Source of the DNA: DATGHS01 sp035307785
GTDB lineage: Bacteria > Planctomycetota > Planctomycetia > Gemmatales > Gemmataceae
Direction: 5' to 3'
NCBI GenBank assembly: GCA_035307785.1
Contig: DATGHS010000494.1
Location: forward strand, 1-15,179
Length of the DNA stretch: 15,179 bases
Below the pieces are notes generated by a model. That model had not been told where the DNA came from. It made no database searches and worked only from the letters and a program-made list of their open reading frames with translations. Within the stretch, counting starts at the first letter, position 1, and each line of letters opens with the position of its first letter. The position numbers and the translations under genes are program-made. Of the stretch, positions 15,137 to 15,179 are shown in pieces.

Positions 15137-15179
15137 CTACCTTCCACTGCGACAGAACGATCCGTGCCTGCCCAAAGCG

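Overview
The window looks like chromosomal DNA of a GC-rich bacterium, most likely a planctomycete (Pirellulales-like). This rests on gene content alone: a very large YD-repeat (RHS) protein of the type common in that group, a leucine-rich-repeat lipoprotein, an unusually long K+-independent membrane pyrophosphatase, and a dihydroorotase fragment. No rRNA, tRNA, CRISPR array or intact insertion sequence was seen.

Layout. (1) 1-5376, plus strand: an RHS-repeat gene whose 5' part is missing (in-frame TGA at 48-50). Its C-terminal tip is put out of frame by a run of eight G (3771-3778) and continues in the +1 frame to 4479. Three bases later comes an LRR lipoprotein gene of clearly lower GC. RHS core, variable tip and tightly linked small downstream gene is the layout of a polymorphic toxin-immunity locus, but both the tip activity and an LRR-type immunity role are unproven. 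(2) 5377-6225: about 850 bases without a convincing gene, holding tandem, dispersed and inverted repeats. (3) 6226-11350: a surface-polysaccharide or glycan-modification cluster. It has a GT-A-like glycosyltransferase (minus), then a zinc-ribbon methyltransferase and a GT4 glycosyltransferase (plus, coupled), then two different FkbM-like methyltransferases (minus, 11 bases apart). The plus and minus groups converge with overlapping stop codons at 9456-9459. (4) 11472-14357, minus: hppA, a 961-residue H+-pumping pyrophosphatase, with a strong hairpin between it and the methyltransferase pair. (5) 14489-15136, minus: the C-terminal half of dihydroorotase, cut off at about 15100 where palindromic repeat-like DNA begins and an in-frame TAG follows.

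How they work together. The glycosyltransferases and methyltransferases plausibly build and methylate one glycan. hppA couples pyrophosphate hydrolysis to proton export and would also remove PPi made by biosynthesis, but its link to the cluster is only proximity. The RHS/LRR locus appears independent and bears marks of exchange or decay: truncation, homopolymer frameshift and a composition change.

The best candidate for something new is the RHS tip plus LRR lipoprotein pair with a possible G-tract switch. Next are the long insertions in hppA and the palindrome-associated breakpoint in the dihydroorotase gene.
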